Origin: Halogeometricum sp. S1BR25-6
GTDB taxonomy: Archaea; Halobacteriota; Halobacteria; Halobacteriales; Haloferacaceae
Direction: 5' to 3'
Assembly: GCF_031624495.1 (NCBI RefSeq)
Contig: NZ_JAMQOP010000006.1
Coordinates: 62,001-126,000 of the forward strand
Length of the DNA stretch: 64,000 bases
The notes beneath the pieces were generated by a model that made no database searches, was not told the DNA's origin, and saw nothing but the letters and a program-made list of their open reading frames with translations. A program made the position numbers and the translations under genes. The number at the start of each line of letters is the position of its first letter. Position 1 is the stretch's first letter. Below, one piece after another: positions 1 through 9,742 of this stretch.

Positions 1-2010
1 TTCGCCCTCGTAGGCGACGAGCATTGCCGTCTTCCCCTCGTTCTCGAGGCGCTCCATCGTGTCCTGCGCGGGCGAGGGGTCGATATCGTTGTCACGGAGG
101 AGCTTCCGATTCCCGACCAGGACCTCACTGTTGCCGACAGTCGCTCTGATGCCGTGGCCGGGGACGTTCTCGAAGTGGTCCGGGTCGCTCACGTCGATCC
201 CCCGTTCTTCGGCGCCGTCGACAATGGCACGGGCGAGCGGGTGTTCGCTCGCATGTTCGGCCGTGGCCGCGAGCCGCAGGACATCCTCCTCACCGAGACG
301 GTCACGAGCGGTCAGTTGGCCACCATCTGCAGCAGTATCGCCGCCATCCGTGAGAGGCTGTCCGTCACCGTCGAACACGACGATGTCGGTGAGCTCCATT
401 TCGCCTTTCGTCAACGTCCCTGTCTTGTCGAAGACGACCGTGTCGACGTCCTTCGCTCGTTCGAGGATGTCACCGCCCTTGAACAGGACGCCGTTCTGTG
501 CACCGATAGTCGTCCCGACCATCGTCGCGGCAGGCGTCGCAAGGCCCAGCGCACAGGGACAGGCGATCAGTACGGCCGACGCGAACACGATGATCGAGAA
601 CTCGAAGACGGTGACGGTCCCTCCAGCGATTGCAGGTCCACCTGCCACGGCACCCCACAGCGGGAGCCACTCGACGAAGCTCGCGAGCGCTCCGGGGAAC
701 AAGTACCAGACGACACCCCAGAGAACGGCGTTGGCGATGACTGCCGGCACGAAATACGCCGAGATGCGGTCGGCGAGGTTCTGGATGTCGGGCTGGCGCG
801 ACTGGGCGTCCTTGACCGTCTGAACGATCTGCTGAAGCGCCGTGTCCTTCCCGACCTTCGTCGCCTCCACGACGAGCACGCCGTTCTCGTTGATAGTCGA
901 GCCGACGACCTCGTCACCCTCGCTCTTCTCGACGGGGACAGACTCGCCGGTGACCATCGACTCGTCGACCGCTGACTGGCCATCGACGACGACCCCGTCG
1001 GTCGGAATCTGCTCGCCAGGCCGAACCTTCATCCGATCGCCGACCTCGACGTCCTCAAGTGGGATCTCCTCCTCGTTGCCGGCCTCATCGACGACGGTGG
1101 CCGTCTCGGCCTCCATCTCCAGCAGCTTGCGGAGCGCCTCGCCGGCTTGGCCCTTCGAGCGGGCTTCAAGGTAGTTCCCGAGGGTGATGAACACGAGGAT
1201 GAGCGCGGCGGTGTCGAAGTACAGGCCGCCCGCGATGAGCCCTGAGAGGACTGCGACAGAGTAGACGTACGCAGTGGTCGAGCCCAGCGCGATCAGGACG
1301 TCCATGTTGGCGCGCTTGTTGTTCACCAGCGCATTGTACGAGTTCTTGTAGAACGGCCAACCGAGCACCAGCTGGACGGGCGTCGCCAGCAGGAACTCTG
1401 CCCAGCCGAACTCGATTCCGAGAATGGTCTCCGGGAGGACGCCACCGCCGAGGAGGAACTTCTCGGCGAGGAAAAAGAGGAGAGGTGCCGACAGCACCGC
1501 ACCAAACAGGGTCAGTCGAAGCTGCTTACGGATTTCAGCCTGTCGCGCGGCGTCGCGCGCGTCCTCGCCAGAGTCGCTGTCGTCGCCGTCCTCTCGGACG
1601 GGCGAGTAGCCCGCGCTCTCGATGGCATCGTAGAGTGCATCCAGCGACGTGTCCGCGGGGTTGTACCGGACCTGGGCTTCGTCGGTGGCGAAGTTCGCCT
1701 CGGCCGCGATGACACCGGGTGTGTTCTCTAGGGCAGTCTCATTGGTCTGTACACAGTTGGCACAGGTCATATCGGAGATGCCGATGGTCACTGTGTCAGA
1801 CACTGCACCATACCCGGCATCTTCGATCGCCTCGTATATCTCTTCGAGCGATACCTCGTCAGGATCGTACTCGACGGAGCCTTCATCCGTGGCGAAGTTC
1901 GCGTTCGCCTCAACGACGCCGTCGAAGGACTCTAGCGCGTCGCCAACTGTCGCCGAACAGTTAGCACAGGTCATCCCTGTGATGTCGAGATGTGCAGTTC
2001 GCGTTCCCAT
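1..2010 (-). CDS. copA: Copper-exporting P1B-1 ATPase CopA, left copy, C-terminus beyond window
   Basis: Reads from the ATG at 2010 without a stop to base 1, so the 670 residues seen are the N-terminal three quarters. Two heavy-metal-associated domains come first (CxxC near residues 15-18 and 83-86), then membrane segments, the TGES actuator motif, the CPC metal site in the membrane and the DKTGT phosphorylation motif, followed by the start of the nucleotide-binding domain (SEHP). CPC plus these motifs is the Cu(I) exporter class of the inner membrane. The protein is nearly the same as the second copy at 53495-56104. Start chosen because the first metal-binding domain begins nine residues later and the paralogue starts at the same place. 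A TRASH regulator lies directly upstream on the same strand. Confidence 0.95.
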   Translation of the reverse strand, partial: MGTRTAHLDITGMTCANCSATVGDALESFDGVVEANANFATDEGSVEYDPDEVSLEEIYEAIEDAGYGAVSDTVTIGISDMTCANCVQTNETALENTPGVIAAEANFATDEAQVRYNPADTSLDALYDAIESAGYSPVREDGDDSDSGEDARDAARQAEIRKQLRLTLFGAVLSAPLLFFLAEKFLLGGGVLPETILGIEFGWAEFLLATPVQLVLGWPFYKNSYNALVNNKRANMDVLIALGSTTAYVYSVAVLSGLIAGGLYFDTAALILVFITLGNYLEARSKGQAGEALRKLLEMEAETATVVDEAGNEEEIPLEDVEVGDRMKVRPGEQIPTDGVVVDGQSAVDESMVTGESVPVEKSEGDEVVGSTINENGVLVVEATKVGKDTALQQIVQTVKDAQSRQPDIQNLADRISAYFVPAVIANAVLWGVVWYLFPGALASFVEWLPLWGAVAGGPAIAGGTVTVFEFSIIVFASAVLIACPCALGLATPAATMVGTTIGAQNGVLFKGGDILERAKDVDTVVFDKTGTLTKGEMELTDIVVFDGDGQPLTDGGDTAADGGQLTARDRLGEEDVLRLAATAEHASEHPLARAIVDGAEERGIDVSDPDHFENVPGHGIRATVGNSEVLVGNRKLLRDNDIDPSPAQDTMERLENEGKTAMLVAYEGE

Positions 2011-2030
2011 TCTTGCCCTATACTACGTAG

Positions 2031-2055
2031 TCCTTCCTTAGTGCAGTTACTGTTT
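2031..2055 (-). promoter_or_regulatory. copA promoter/operator, left copy
   Basis: The plus strand holds TTAGTGCA, one variable base, TTACT, one variable base, TTT at 2038-2055. The same arrangement occurs before the second copA at 56132-56149, in both cases beginning 28 bases from the start codon. That is the usual distance of a TATA box from a leaderless haloarchaeal start. Conservation of the bases upstream of the TATA position suggests a regulator-binding site. The regulator assignment is inference. Confidence 0.5.
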
Positions 2056-2170
2056 CGAAACCAGTGTTTTAGACCAGTATAGAATTTAGATTCAAAGGCC
2101 TAGTTCCGTTCCACTACCGAAGGATGCCAATATCGACTTCGCCGATCTGGAGCGGAAATCGCGGCTACAA

Positions 2171-2761
2171 CTAGACTCCGTCTTCGAGACGTTGATACTG
2201 GTCTTCGAAGCGGCCACGGCACGACGGACAACAGAAGTGATAGATGTCTCCGTCGATTCGAGCGGATTCGCCCTCGCTATCGACCGTATTCCCACACTCG
2301 GCGCACGTGATTGCGAACTCGGTGCCGTCGAGTGAGGGTGTCCATTCGAGGTCGTCGACGAGCGTCACCGAGTACTCCGTTGATGGCGCGTCTTCGAGGA
2401 GACCCTCGACCCACCGGCGAACGTTCTGTCCTTCCGCACGACCGTAGAACCATATTTTCCCCTCGGCAGTGACGAAGAGGTGTTCGATACCATCCGCGTC
2501 GTGGAGCCGGCTTCGAAGTGACTCGATGGCAGCGGTATCGTTTTCGAGCTGGACGAACACCGGAACGCCAGCTCGCAGTTGTGCGCGATTCACGTCGACG
2601 GTGAAGCCGTTGATGATGTCGGCCTCCTCTAACCGTTTCACGCGGTCTGATACGGCTGGCCCCGAGAGATCCACCTCCTCACCGATGCTGCTGAACGGGC
2701 GTCGCGCGTCCTCTGCTAGTAGCGAGAGGATCTCCATGTCTGTCTCGTCTAAATCACGCAT
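2171..2761 (-). CDS. Lrp/AsnC-type regulator with C-terminal TRASH domain, left copy
   Basis: Protein of 196 residues. Residues 1-60 form an AsnC-type helix-turn-helix (DETDMEILSLLAEDAR, then a recognition helix near GPAVSDRVKRL). An effector-type middle domain follows, and the C-terminus carries a TRASH metal-sensing motif (CAECG, then FCCPSC). Proteins of this build control copper ATPases in Halobacterium, and this gene sits right upstream of copA. A longer reading to 2935 is open, but the start at 2761 is preferred because the paralogue at 56205-56792 starts there and a TATA-like ACAATATTGT lies 28 bases upstream. Probable copper sensor for copA and copZ. Confidence 0.9.
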   Translation of the reverse strand: MRDLDETDMEILSLLAEDARRPFSSIGEEVDLSGPAVSDRVKRLEEADIINGFTVDVNRAQLRAGVPVFVQLENDTAAIESLRSRLHDADGIEHLFVTAEGKIWFYGRAEGQNVRRWVEGLLEDAPSTEYSVTLVDDLEWTPSLDGTEFAITCAECGNTVDSEGESARIDGDIYHFCCPSCRGRFEDQYQRLEDGV

Positions 2762-2893
2762 ATCTCCCCATTGAACCCCCGAACCACAATATTGTTTCCC
2801 AGCGCCAAGATTTGAATGCCATCCCACTTCCAAGATAGACTTTGGATTCGAAGCAGAAACTGACAAAGATTCCCCTCCCGTATGTACCAGTGT
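2762..2893. promoter_or_regulatory. Divergent promoter region between regulator and copZ
   Basis: 132 bases separate the regulator (leftward) from copZ (rightward). The palindrome ACAATATTGT at 2786-2795 is centred about 28 bases before the regulator start and probably is its TATA box. The right-hand regulator copy has ACAATACTGT at the same distance (56816-56825). No clear TATA box is seen for copZ. Confidence 0.45.
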
Positions 2894-3091
2894 ATGACGC
2901 AGACCATCACTGTCGAAGGAATGACGTGCGGTCACTGTGAACAGACAGTCGAAGACGCGCTTCGAGAAGTGAGCGGCGTGACCGACGCGACTGCCGATCG
3001 CGAGGCCAAACAGGCGAGCGTCGATGGCGATGCTGACGTCACGTCACTCGTTCAAGCCGTCGAGGACGCTGGATACACCGCCCACGCCTGA
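2894..3091 (+). CDS. copZ: Copper chaperone CopZ-like metal-binding protein
   Basis: A single heavy-metal-associated domain of 65 residues with the GMTCGHC motif near residues 8-14 and the expected ferredoxin-like length. It should carry Cu(I) in the cytoplasm and hand it to CopA. An in-frame ATG at 2882 would add four residues. The start at 2894 fits the family better, since the first beta strand (TQTITVEG) begins at once. It is divergent from the TRASH regulator and followed by the copB-type ATPase. Confidence 0.9.
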   Translation: MTQTITVEGMTCGHCEQTVEDALREVSGVTDATADREAKQASVDGDADVTSLVQAVEDAGYTAHA

Positions 3092-3183
3092 GAACCGCCG
3101 GAACGTACGTCCACAAGTGCCCCGCCGTTCTCGTTCGACACCGGCCCTCTTGACGGTACCGCGCCGTATCAGGGTCTGGACAG

Positions 3184-3191
3184 CATAATAA
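3184..3191 (+). promoter_or_regulatory. TATA-like box of the copB gene
   Basis: CATAATAA is centred about 27 bases before the ATG at 3215, the spacing of a leaderless haloarchaeal promoter. The 123 bases between copZ and copB contain no other clear box. Confidence 0.4.
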
Positions 3192-3214
3192 GGGACGGCA
3201 CCAATACCCACGCC

Positions 3215-5587
3215 ATGAGCAACAATCCAGACCACGAGACATCCGAAAATCCCTCTAAAGAGGGGCACCCCTCGCATCAATCCGAAGGACCCGTCTACTG
3301 TTGTCGAATTTGCCGATTGAAAGCAGAGTCGGAACCACGAGCATCAGCCCACGCGTCATCCGAGCCGGAGTCCAAACTCCCGAAGGACGACACTCACACT
3401 GCGGCAGACGCCACCACGGAGTCCGAATCCACGGACGAACACGCACATAACGACCACGAAGCCGAACACGCGCACCGCCACGCTGCGGCCGAGCACGCTC
3501 ACTCTACAGAAGCAGAGCACGTACACGACGAGCACGACCATGGTGGTAACGCCCACGAGAAGGGACACGGGGGTGGAAACGGGGATCACAGCGATCACAC
3601 GGATCACTCAGGCCACGAGGCGATGTTTCGGCGGCGGTTCTGGGTGTCGCTCGTCCTCTCGATTCCGGTCATCGTCTTCAGCGAATTCATTCAGGACGTC
3701 TTCGGCTATACGGCCCCTACGTTCCCCGGGAGTACGTGGATAACGCCGGTACTTGCGGTCGTGATCTTCGCGTACGGTGGCGTGCCCTTCCTCTCGATGG
3801 CCCGGACGGAACTGAAAAACCGCGAGCCGGGGATGATGATGCTCATCTCGCTGGCGATATCGGTGGCGTTCGTCTACTCGATCGCGAGTCTGTTTCTCGA
3901 AGGGACGACACCGTTTTTCTGGGAACTCGTCACGCTGATCGACATCATGCTGCTGGGCCACTGGGTGGAGATGCGGTCGGTCCGGGCGGCCTCGGGGGCG
4001 CTGGACGAACTCGCGAAGCTCATGCCCGATACCGCCGAGCGTATCACCGAGAGTGGAGATACCGAGGAAGTGCCCGTCTCCGAACTCGGCGAGGACGATG
4101 TCGTGCTCGTTCGCCCGGGCGCGAGCGTGCCTGCCGACGGCGAAGTCGTCGAGGGCGAGTCGTCCGTTGACGAGTCGATGATTACCGGCGAATCCAGACC
4201 AGTTGGGAAGGAGCCCGGATCAGAGGTGGTCGCCGGGACGGTCAACCAGGACGGGAGTCTCCGCGTCAAAATCACGAAGACCGGCGACGAGACGACGCTG
4301 GCGGGCATCATGCGACTGGTCGACGAGGCCCAGCAGTCCAAATCTCGAACCCAGTTGCTCGCCGACAAGGCAGCTGGCTGGCTGTTCTATATTGCACTCG
4401 GCGTCGCGGCGATTACTGCCGTCGCGTGGGTCGTCGCGGTCGGGTACAACATCACCGTCCTCGAGCGCGTCGTGACGGTCCTGGTCATCGCGTGTCCCCA
4501 CGCACTTGGACTTGCCGTCCCGCTCGTGGTCGCGATCAACACTTCCACGGCTGCCCAAAACGGGATGCTCATCCGCGACCGCATCGCCATGGAGGAATCT
4601 CGAAATCTGGACACGGTGATGTTTGACAAGACCGGGACCCTCACGAAGGGCGAACAGGGCGTCGTCGGTGTTGAGACGGCAGGCGACTGGACTGAAGAGC
4701 GAGCATTCGAAGTCGCCGCTGGTGTCGAGGGTGACTCCGAGCATATGATCGCTCGCGCCATCCGAGACGCCGCCGAGGAACGGGATATCCAGCGAGCGAA
4801 GGTTTCGAACTTTGAGAATTTCCGCGGTCTCGGCGTCAGAGCCACTGTGGACGGCGAGACGGTTCATATCGGTGGACCGAACCTGATTGAGAAATTCGGT
4901 ATCGAGCGGTCCAACGAAATCGCTGCCTTCGCGGAGGAAGCTGGCTCGAACGCAGAGACGGTTATCTACCTGGTTCACGACGAATCCGAAGTTGTCGCAG
5001 CATTCGCGCTGGCGGACGTTATTCGGGAAGAAAGCCGGCAGGCCATCGAGGCGCTACACGCGATGGATATCGAGGTGGCGATGCTGACCGGTGACTCGGA
5101 GGACGTCGCACGGGCTGTCTCGGAGGAACTCGGCATCGACCAGTACTTCGCGGAGGTACTCCCCGACGAAAAGGACACGAAAGTCGAAGCGCTCCAGTCC
5201 GAGGGGAAACTGGTCGCGATGGTCGGCGACGGCGTCAACGACGCGCCGGCGCTCACGCGAGCAGATGTCGGTATTGCCATCGGTTCAGGGACCGACGTCG
5301 CCATCGAGTCGGGCGATATCATCCTCGTCGACAACAATCCCCTGGATGTCGTCCGTCTCATCAAGCTCTCGAAGGCGAGCTACCGGAAGATGCAGGAGAA
5401 TCTGGTCTGGGCGACCGGCTACAACGTCTTCGCGCTCCCACTCGCTGCCGGAGTCCTCGCGCCTATCGGTATCCTGCTGTCGCCGGCGATCGGCGCGGTG
5501 TTCATGTCTCTCTCGACAATCATCGTCGCTATCAACGCCCGTCGTCTCCGCAGCGCCGATATTTCCGTGCCCGACATTGGTGCGTGA
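3215..5587 (+). CDS. copB: P1B-3-type copper ATPase CopB with His-rich N-terminus
   Basis: 790 residues. The first 130 contain a Cys pair (CCRIC) and a long histidine-rich stretch (repeated [21 protein letters not shown]) in place of a metal-binding domain. Then come eight predicted membrane segments, the TGES motif, the transmembrane CPH motif (near residue 427), [10 protein letters not shown] (near 470), GDGVNDAP, and MSLSTI in the last membrane pair. CPH with MSxST marks the P1B-3 subclass, which exports Cu(II)/Cu(I). Overlaps the next ORF slightly and is preceded by its own promoter. Function confident, exact metal preference inferred. Confidence 0.92.
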   Translation: MSNNPDHETSENPSKEGHPSHQSEGPVYCCRICRLKAESEPRASAHASSEPESKLPKDDTHTAADATTESESTDEHAHNDHEAEHAHRHAAAEHAHSTEAEHVHDEHDHGGNAHEKGHGGGNGDHSDHTDHSGHEAMFRRRFWVSLVLSIPVIVFSEFIQDVFGYTAPTFPGSTWITPVLAVVIFAYGGVPFLSMARTELKNREPGMMMLISLAISVAFVYSIASLFLEGTTPFFWELVTLIDIMLLGHWVEMRSVRAASGALDELAKLMPDTAERITESGDTEEVPVSELGEDDVVLVRPGASVPADGEVVEGESSVDESMITGESRPVGKEPGSEVVAGTVNQDGSLRVKITKTGDETTLAGIMRLVDEAQQSKSRTQLLADKAAGWLFYIALGVAAITAVAWVVAVGYNITVLERVVTVLVIACPHALGLAVPLVVAINTSTAAQNGMLIRDRIAMEESRNLDTVMFDKTGTLTKGEQGVVGVETAGDWTEERAFEVAAGVEGDSEHMIARAIRDAAEERDIQRAKVSNFENFRGLGVRATVDGETVHIGGPNLIEKFGIERSNEIAAFAEEAGSNAETVIYLVHDESEVVAAFALADVIREESRQAIEALHAMDIEVAMLTGDSEDVARAVSEELGIDQYFAEVLPDEKDTKVEALQSEGKLVAMVGDGVNDAPALTRADVGIAIGSGTDVAIESGDIILVDNNPLDVVRLIKLSKASYRKMQENLVWATGYNVFALPLAAGVLAPIGILLSPAIGAVFMSLSTIIVAINARRLRSADISVPDIGA

Positions 5588-5592
5588 TCCCT

Positions 5593-6210
5593 ATGGCACT
5601 CCAGGCGACACAGACATTGTTCAGCGTCAGTCTCCTATCCGGGGGACTCCTACTGGGTGGCCTCCTTGCCACCATCGTCAGTCCGACATTCCGGTTCTGG
5701 CCGCACGGGACGCGGAACTGGACGTTCTGGGTCAGCTGGACAGCCTGGACGCTATACGTCGTGGGTCTGGTCGGCATTGCATACCTCGACTGGTGGCACT
5801 GGTACGAACCACCGGTGGTGGTGCAACTCGTCAGTGTGCTTGTTTTCGTAGCAGGCACAGCGCTGTCTATCTGGGCGATGTGGACACTCGGATTCTGGGA
5901 GAGCAGTGGTCTCGAAGGCCACCTTCAAACTGAGGGACCGTATCGCTTCTCTCGCAATCCACAGTACGTGGGGTTCATCACCATGCTCGCCAGCGGAGGC
6001 CTCCTCGCAGGTTCGATTCAAACGGTCATTCTCGCTATCGGTGGAATCGTGTGGTTCCTGCTCGCACCACTCGCCGAAGAGCCGTGGCTCCGCGAGCAGT
6101 ACGGGGGCGAATACGAGTCATACTGCGAGGCGGTTCCACGATTCCTTGGTAAACCCAGTAGACGTGCAGCGCAGACACATTCAGAGCAGTCCGAGAGTGA
6201 TTCTCAATGA
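5593..6210 (+). CDS. Isoprenylcysteine/phospholipid methyltransferase-like membrane protein
   Basis: About 205 residues with four or five membrane helices. The C-terminal part has the pattern of the ICMT/PEMT superfamily: a GPYRFSRNPQYVGF stretch followed by EEPWLREQYGGEYESYC, which form the S-adenosylmethionine site in this family. The substrate cannot be told from sequence. It starts six bases after copB ends (a GTG at 5584 is also possible), so it is probably co-transcribed. Its relation to copper is only by position. Confidence 0.75.
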   Translation: MALQATQTLFSVSLLSGGLLLGGLLATIVSPTFRFWPHGTRNWTFWVSWTAWTLYVVGLVGIAYLDWWHWYEPPVVVQLVSVLVFVAGTALSIWAMWTLGFWESSGLEGHLQTEGPYRFSRNPQYVGFITMLASGGLLAGSIQTVILAIGGIVWFLLAPLAEEPWLREQYGGEYESYCEAVPRFLGKPSRRAAQTHSEQSESDSQ

Positions 6211-7307
6211 CTGGATCCGCGACACAACCGATTGAGGTCGGCGGCCGAACCATCTCACCCGGAGAGAAGCGCCAGTTCCGCTATTCGGTGGGAACAAGTT
6301 TCCACGGCGACCCGATCGACATTCCGGTCACGGTCGTCAACGGAGAGAATGATGGCCCGGCGATGTTCCTCAGTGCTGCCGTGCACGGCGACGAACTGAA
6401 CGGCATCAAGATCGTCCAAGAGGTCGCAGAAACCTACGGTCCCCCGGACATCCACGGGGCACTCGTCTGCCTCCACGTACTGAACGTCCCGGGATTCATG
6501 GCCCAACAGCGCTACATCCCGATCTATGACGAGGACCTCAACCGGTCGTTCCCCGGGAATCCACAGGGAACGATGGCGAAACGTCTCGCCCATACTATCT
6601 TCGAGGAATTCGTCTCGAAGTGCGACCTAGGGCTGGATTTCCACACCTCGACGCGCAACAGGACGACGATGTATCACGTTCGGGCAGATATGCGCGACTC
6701 TGACGTCGAACGCATCGCCCGTGCATTCGGAACGAGCGTGATTCTCGACGGTGAAGGCTCAAACGGGACGCTCCGAAAGGCAGCATCGAAGACGGGGGTT
6801 CCGACCGTAACTGTGGAGATGGGGCGCGCCCACCGGTTCCAATCGACGCATCTCGAACGCGCCCTTCACTGCGTGGCGAGTGTCCTCGCTGAACATGAGG
6901 TTCTGCCAGACCGGCCGGTCTCTTGGCCTGGGTGGACGCGTGTGGTCGCACGCGACGGTGAGAAGACGTGGCTTCGTGCTGCCACCGGCGGACTCGTCGA
7001 TATGAAGTGGGGCCCACAGCCGCTCGTCGAGGACGGGGAGCAGCTGTTCACTATCTCCGATCACTTCAAAGATGAGGTCGAAGTCGTTCGTGCACCGTCA
7101 ACTGGCCTCGTCGTCGGTGTACTCGAGAACGCAGTCGCGTACCCGGGGCATCCGCTGTGTCACTTCGTGAGCGTCGACGAAACGACCGCAGACATCATCC
7201 GGGACGACATCGAGCGGGGTGAGTTCGATGTCTACCGTGAGGGTGGTTTCCAGCGGCCGGAATATGGTGAGAGCGGTGAGTATGAAGGACGAGATCCGCT
7301 CTCTTGA
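6207..7307 (+). CDS. Succinylglutamate desuccinylase/aspartoacylase-family zinc hydrolase
   Basis: 366 residues of the AstE/AspA family of zinc carboxypeptidase-like amidohydrolases. Visible zinc-site motifs are HGDE (AVHGDELNG, near residue 70) and DFH (LGLDFHTST). An arginine-bearing LNRSFPG loop and a late glutamate (VTVEMG) fit the active site. A C-terminal barrel-like domain begins near residue 240. The substrate is unknown. The ATG overlaps the TGA of the preceding methyltransferase by four bases, so the two are translationally coupled. Confidence 0.85.
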   Translation: MTGSATQPIEVGGRTISPGEKRQFRYSVGTSFHGDPIDIPVTVVNGENDGPAMFLSAAVHGDELNGIKIVQEVAETYGPPDIHGALVCLHVLNVPGFMAQQRYIPIYDEDLNRSFPGNPQGTMAKRLAHTIFEEFVSKCDLGLDFHTSTRNRTTMYHVRADMRDSDVERIARAFGTSVILDGEGSNGTLRKAASKTGVPTVTVEMGRAHRFQSTHLERALHCVASVLAEHEVLPDRPVSWPGWTRVVARDGEKTWLRAATGGLVDMKWGPQPLVEDGEQLFTISDHFKDEVEVVRAPSTGLVVGVLENAVAYPGHPLCHFVSVDETTADIIRDDIERGEFDVYREGGFQRPEYGESGEYEGRDPLS

Positions 7308-7566
7308 CGGGCCAGCGTCTGCTGACAGGCTCTTCATCGGTTCGAAGAGCCCCCCATAATTGCCTACTGGATCGTTCTTCGGCCAATAACCGTTCCAAGT
7401 TCTAATTCGTACGGTATGATGGTCGGCTTTTATCGAACATCGTCGAGATCACCTCAGCAAGATCGTGCCCTCTCAACTACAGACTCGCCGGGTACCAGTG
7501 TGTAAAATGTACAGATCTGCTAGGTGATGCCCGGTATAGTAACGCTCACCCCAACTTTTTCGCGAC

Positions 7567-8202
7567 CTATTGCGCGTTTTCAACCGCTTTCCTTACGTCA
7601 ACCCAGACTTCATCAGGAGACTGTTTTCCGTCGACACGTTCCAGTTGACCTCGTTCTTCGTAGTATTCAATAACTGGTTCAGTGGTCTCACGAAATACAC
7701 GTAGACGTTCACGGACTGTCTCCTCGGTATCGTCATCCCGCTGCTCAAGTCGTCTTTCAACTTCAGGATCTTCAGGCGGACTATATTTTATATGATAAGT
7801 GTCCCCTGTTTTTGGGTCTATACGGCGACCCGTGAGTCGTTGAACAAGTTCCTCCTCGTCTACGTCAAGATATAGAATAACGTCAACGTCGGTCATATTA
7901 TTGAGTTCCTCAGCCTGTTCTACGTTGCGGGGATACCCATCCAGAACAAAGCCATTGACTTGCGATAGAGCCTCTTTAACGAGCAGAGTGACAACCTCGT
8001 CCGGAACAAGCTCACCTTGATCCATATATGTGCGCGGGACATCATACTCTGATTCAAATTCTGAAATATCCCTGTCCTTATTTGCCCGAAGGAGCTCCCC
8101 GGTAGTGATATGCTTTACATTAAACTCCTCAGAAGCCTTTCTACTCTGCGTCCCCTTTCCTGCGCCTGGTCCACCGAGGATTAGAATCCGTGGTTCGGCC
8201 AT
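7567..8202 (-). CDS. adk: Adenylate kinase
   Basis: 211 residues with the P-loop GGPGAGKGT (residues 10-18), the AMP-binding region ITTGELLR, the DGYPRN motif and a LID region (TGRRIDPKTGDTYH) without zinc cysteines. It interconverts ATP, ADP and AMP in the cytoplasm. The gene is visibly richer in A/T than most neighbours, which may reflect different ancestry. It stands alone, with 259 featureless bases downstream (7308-7566). Confidence 0.93.
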   Translation of the reverse strand: MAEPRILILGGPGAGKGTQSRKASEEFNVKHITTGELLRANKDRDISEFESEYDVPRTYMDQGELVPDEVVTLLVKEALSQVNGFVLDGYPRNVEQAEELNNMTDVDVILYLDVDEEELVQRLTGRRIDPKTGDTYHIKYSPPEDPEVERRLEQRDDDTEETVRERLRVFRETTEPVIEYYEERGQLERVDGKQSPDEVWVDVRKAVENAQ

Positions 8203-8261
8203 GTCTCTCTTTTGATGTCAGTCACGAAAAAGACACGTATCGAGAGTCTCAGATGCGGAGG

Positions 8262-8762
8262 TTACTTTCTCTGGGACTCTGACCGGATGATCCCGGAGAG
8301 ATTGTCCATCTGTGCGGAGACATGGGCAGCTTCTCCCGCGAGGTGAGTGATGAGATCGTCAAGGGTGACGATCCCCACAACTGAGCCATCTTCGACAACG
8401 GGAACATGGCGGGCAGCCGCCTCGTTCATTTGTCGCAGTACCCTCGGTACCTCCGCCTCAGGCGTTACGGTGAGGGGGTCGGAGGTCATCACATCTCCGG
8501 CGGTTATGTTGGATTCGCTCTGATCCGTTGCGAGAACGTTGAACTCACTATCTGGCGTGAGGAGCGCGCCAATCAAATCTCGATCTGTAATGATGCCCAC
8601 GAGCTGGTCGTTTTCTTCCACAACGACGTAGCGGGCACATTTGGTTTGCGCGACCATCGTTTGGGCGACCTCTGCTACCGACGTATCCGGAATAACGCGA
8701 CCAACTGACTCGTCGGCGATACTCCCAACACGTAGTGTGAGATCGGATCGATTCTGTTCCAT
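8262..8762 (-). CDS. Two-CBS-domain protein
   Basis: 166 residues made of two CBS motifs in tandem (SVGRVIPDTSVAEVAQTM and ITAGDVMTSDPLTVTPEAEV, each closed by a GIITDRDL or GIVTLDDL signature). Such pairs bind adenosyl nucleotides and usually regulate a partner. No partner domain is present. A TATA-like ATTATTTAG lies about 28 bases upstream (near 8790), indicating its own leaderless promoter. Confidence 0.88.
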   Translation of the reverse strand: MEQNRSDLTLRVGSIADESVGRVIPDTSVAEVAQTMVAQTKCARYVVVEENDQLVGIITDRDLIGALLTPDSEFNVLATDQSESNITAGDVMTSDPLTVTPEAEVPRVLRQMNEAAARHVPVVEDGSVVGIVTLDDLITHLAGEAAHVSAQMDNLSGIIRSESQRK

Positions 8763-8941
8763 ACTGGGGGATTGGTTAGAGAGACTAAATAATATGGCGG
8801 CAGTTCCTCACTTCATAGAAGCATCTCAGGGAGTTACGGTGCTTGCCTTCGGTAGATAGTAGCACGTTTTGCGCTGCTACTATCCGACTGGTCTCCCGCG
8901 TAATGTTGGAACCAAGTGTGGTGAATGTGCGACCGTAGTTA

Positions 8942-9670
8942 CTAGTGGGCAGTCCAGCCTCCGTCGACAGGAATGTTTGTGCCTGTGATGTACGTCGCCT
9001 CATCAGAGGCGAGAAACATCGCAATGCCGCCGATCTCCTCGGGTTCGGCCACTCGCTGCATGGGTGTCTCGTCTCGGACGAACTCGTAGAACTGTTCCTG
9101 GTCGAGGTAGTCGTCTGTCATCGGCGTTTCAACGAATCCAGGGCAGATACTATTGACACGTATCCCTTCTGTGGCGTAGTCGATGGCGAGCTCTCGTGTG
9201 AAATTCACGACACCACCTTTTGCTGCCGAATAGGCAGGTGATCCAGGACCACCAACGAGGCCATAAATCGACGCGACATTAATGATGCACCCCTCACTGT
9301 CTTTGAGATACGGGATCGCCGCTCGCGAGCCGTACATAACCCCTGTGAGATTAATTTGAATGACCGTATCCCACTCTTCGAGCGACATTTCTTCGATGGA
9401 CCCTACTTGGCCAATTCCAGCGTTGTTTACGATTGCGTCAAGCTGTCCGTATTCGTCAACCGTACTGTTGACGAGGGTCTCTACCTGCTCATACTCCGTG
9501 ACGTCACATTGGTGGAATTCACAGCCGAGTTCTTCGGCAGTCTCTCGGCCGGTTTCTTCCGTGCGACCTGCGATAACGACTTCGGCTCCGTAATCAATGT
9601 ACTTCGAAGCAATTGCTTTGCCGATCCCGGTTGCACCACCAGTGATGATCGCAACTTTATCTTTGAGCAT
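8942..9670 (-). CDS. Short-chain dehydrogenase/reductase
   Basis: 242 residues, classical SDR length. The cofactor motif is TGGATGIG (residues 10-17), with NNAG at 82-85 and the catalytic Ser134, Tyr147 and Lys151 in YSAAK. The closing PVDGGWTA is typical of the FabG/glucose-dehydrogenase group. The substrate is unknown. An upstream in-frame ATG at 9697 would add nine residues that do not fit the family, so 9670 is chosen. Confidence 0.9.
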   Translation of the reverse strand: MLKDKVAIITGGATGIGKAIASKYIDYGAEVVIAGRTEETGRETAEELGCEFHQCDVTEYEQVETLVNSTVDEYGQLDAIVNNAGIGQVGSIEEMSLEEWDTVIQINLTGVMYGSRAAIPYLKDSEGCIINVASIYGLVGGPGSPAYSAAKGGVVNFTRELAIDYATEGIRVNSICPGFVETPMTDDYLDQEQFYEFVRDETPMQRVAEPEEIGGIAMFLASDEATYITGTNIPVDGGWTAH

Positions 9671-9742
9671 ATCAGGTACTTCGCATAGACGCCACAAAAT
9701 AGTTTGAGGCGTCGTGGGGGTACTCCGTATTCGAGATACCAG

